Origin: JAHWKI01 sp035513575
Lineage (GTDB): Bacteria > Gemmatimonadota > Gemmatimonadetes > Longimicrobiales > RSA9
DNA: 26,804 nucleotides
Assembly (NCBI GenBank): GCA_035513575.1
Contig: DATKBW010000239.1
Location: 1 to 26,804 of the forward strand
Direction of reading: 5' to 3'
Shown here: piece after piece, positions 26,025-26,804 of the stretch
How positions within the stretch are numbered: position 1 is the stretch's first letter
How the letters are laid out: each line of letters starts with the position of its first letter
The notes under the pieces: generated by a model
Told to the model about the DNA's origin: nothing
Databases searched by the model: none
What the model saw: the letters and a program-made list of their open reading frames with translations, nothing else
Position numbers and translations under genes: made by a program

Positions 26025-26753
26025 CTAGGTCAGCAGCCTTCCACCATCCACGGCGACTACGGATCCCGTGGAGAACTCGGACCGCACCAGAAAGAGCAGC
26101 GCCTCGACCACGTCCTCCGGAGTCCCGATCCGCTGGAGCGCCGCCCGCTCGGCCGCGCGCCGCACCTCCTCCTCCGTATAGTCCTCCGGCGGGAGCACGG
26201 TTCCCGGGACGATACAATTGACGCGCACTTCCGGGGCGAGAGCCCGCGCGCTCACGCGGGTCAGGTGGATCAGCGCCGCCTTGGAAACGCCGTGGTGCGC
26301 GAACCGCCGCCACGCCTGGACGCCCGCCAGGTCGGCGATGTTCACCACCACGCCGCGGCGCGCCCGGAGCAGGGGCGCGGCGGCGCGGGTCAGCAGGAAG
26401 GGGGCGCGGACGTTCACGGCCTGCACCCGGTCCCAGTCCTCCGCCGTGATCTCGTCGAACGCCGCCGACTCGAACAGCGACGCGCTGTTGACCAGGATGT
26501 CGAGCCCGCCCAGCCGCTGCGCGGCGGCGGCGACGAGGGCCCCGCAGGCGTCGGCGTCCGAGAGGTCCGCGCGCAGGGCGAAGGACGCTACCCCGCGGGC
26601 CTCGGCGAGTCGGACCGTCTCGCGGGCGTCCGCTTCCGAGCGGTTGTAATGCACCGCGACGCTGGCGCCGGCCCGGGCCAGCCCCAGGGCCAGCGCGCGG
26701 CCGACACGGTGGCCGGCGCCGGTGACGAGGGCGAACTTGCCGTGCGGGGACAT
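26025..26753 (-). CDS. Short-chain dehydrogenase/reductase, pteridine-reductase-like, with His for the catalytic Tyr
   Basis: NAD(P)H-dependent oxidoreductase of 242 residues; substrate unknown. The Rossmann motif is TGAGHRVGRALALGLARAG (11-29), and VHYNRSEADA resembles the NADPH-binding N-R-S of FolM/PTR1 pteridine reductases. NSAS (89-92) and NIADLAG (138-144) lie as in PTR1, where the Asp (here D141) is functional. The expected YxxxK reads H154-GVS-K158, so the catalytic tyrosine is replaced by histidine. The C-terminus VNCIVPGTVLPPE and TGSVVAVDGG is typical SDR. The ATG at 26753 has no Shine-Dalgarno and sits 7 nt after a predicted -10. It leads the class A PBP gene. Confidence 0.88.
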   Translation of the reverse strand: MSPHGKFALVTGAGHRVGRALALGLARAGASVAVHYNRSEADARETVRLAEARGVASFALRADLSDADACGALVAAAAQRLGGLDILVNSASLFESAAFDEITAEDWDRVQAVNVRAPFLLTRAAAPLLRARRGVVVNIADLAGVQAWRRFAHHGVSKAALIHLTRVSARALAPEVRVNCIVPGTVLPPEDYTEEEVRRAAERAALQRIGTPEDVVEALLFLVRSEFSTGSVVAVDGGRLLT

Positions 26754-26760
26754 GGGCGGG

Positions 26761-26790
26761 AAGGTAGTGGCGCGGGGGGTGGGCTGGCTA
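26761..26790 (-). promoter_or_regulatory. Predicted SDR-PBP operon promoter (leaderless arrangement)
   Basis: On the minus strand, TAGCCA (26790-26785), an 18-nt spacer and TACCTT (26766-26761). The -10 ends 7 nt before the ATG at 26753, the same spacing as at recF. Confidence 0.4.
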
Positions 26791-26804
26791 TCGTGGGTGG
26801 GGCT

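Overview
The window is GC-rich, gene-dense bacterial chromosome made mostly of housekeeping genes. I see no phage, plasmid, IS element, CRISPR array, tRNA or rRNA. A complete MlaE/MlaF/MlaD lipid-transport set implies a cell with an outer membrane. Overall gene content, the short unrecognised conserved-looking genes and the promoter style described below fit Gemmatimonadota best, but this assignment is an inference and not proven here.

Layout. 1-266: no supported gene. 267-3912: a divergent pair, a D-amino-acid transaminase (dat, minus) and a two-domain M16 zinc protease (plus). 3970-8317: a crotonase-fold hydratase, then recF-dciA-gyrB. 8468-11969: small genes of unknown function, a phosphoribosyltransferase (minus) and rho (minus). 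12024-15572: an orphan MCE-domain gene (minus) divergent from the mlaE-mlaF-mlaD operon. 15711-19682: lysC-asd-Nudix-AI-2E-family transporter, with start/stop overlaps at the first two junctions. 19792-21239: a thioredoxin-reductase-fold ferredoxin-NADP+ reductase and a stand-alone CheY-like receiver. 21330-22722: two tandem paralogous genes of unknown function (minus). 22883-23881: trxB. 23897-26753: an SDR and a class A penicillin-binding protein (minus).

Working together. RecF, DciA and GyrB serve replication and repair. LysC and Asd make aspartate semialdehyde, the precursor of lysine, threonine, methionine and diaminopimelate. Dat (D-amino acids) and the class A PBP serve peptidoglycan, as does diaminopimelate. 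MlaEFD and the extra MCE protein serve envelope lipid traffic.

Non-coding signals are the most informative part. About a dozen intergenic regions carry a -35-like TTGnnn, a 17-18 nt spacer and a -10 of the form nAnnTT (best TAnnTT). At four genes (recF, the gene at 9517, mlaE, the SDR) the -10 ends only 5-8 nt before the start codon, predicting leaderless mRNAs. The rho gene has a predicted leader of about 170 nt that begins with a C-rich, G-poor, rut-like tract. Several convergent gene ends share strong GC hairpins without U-tracts; in one of them the two stop codons pair with each other in the stem.
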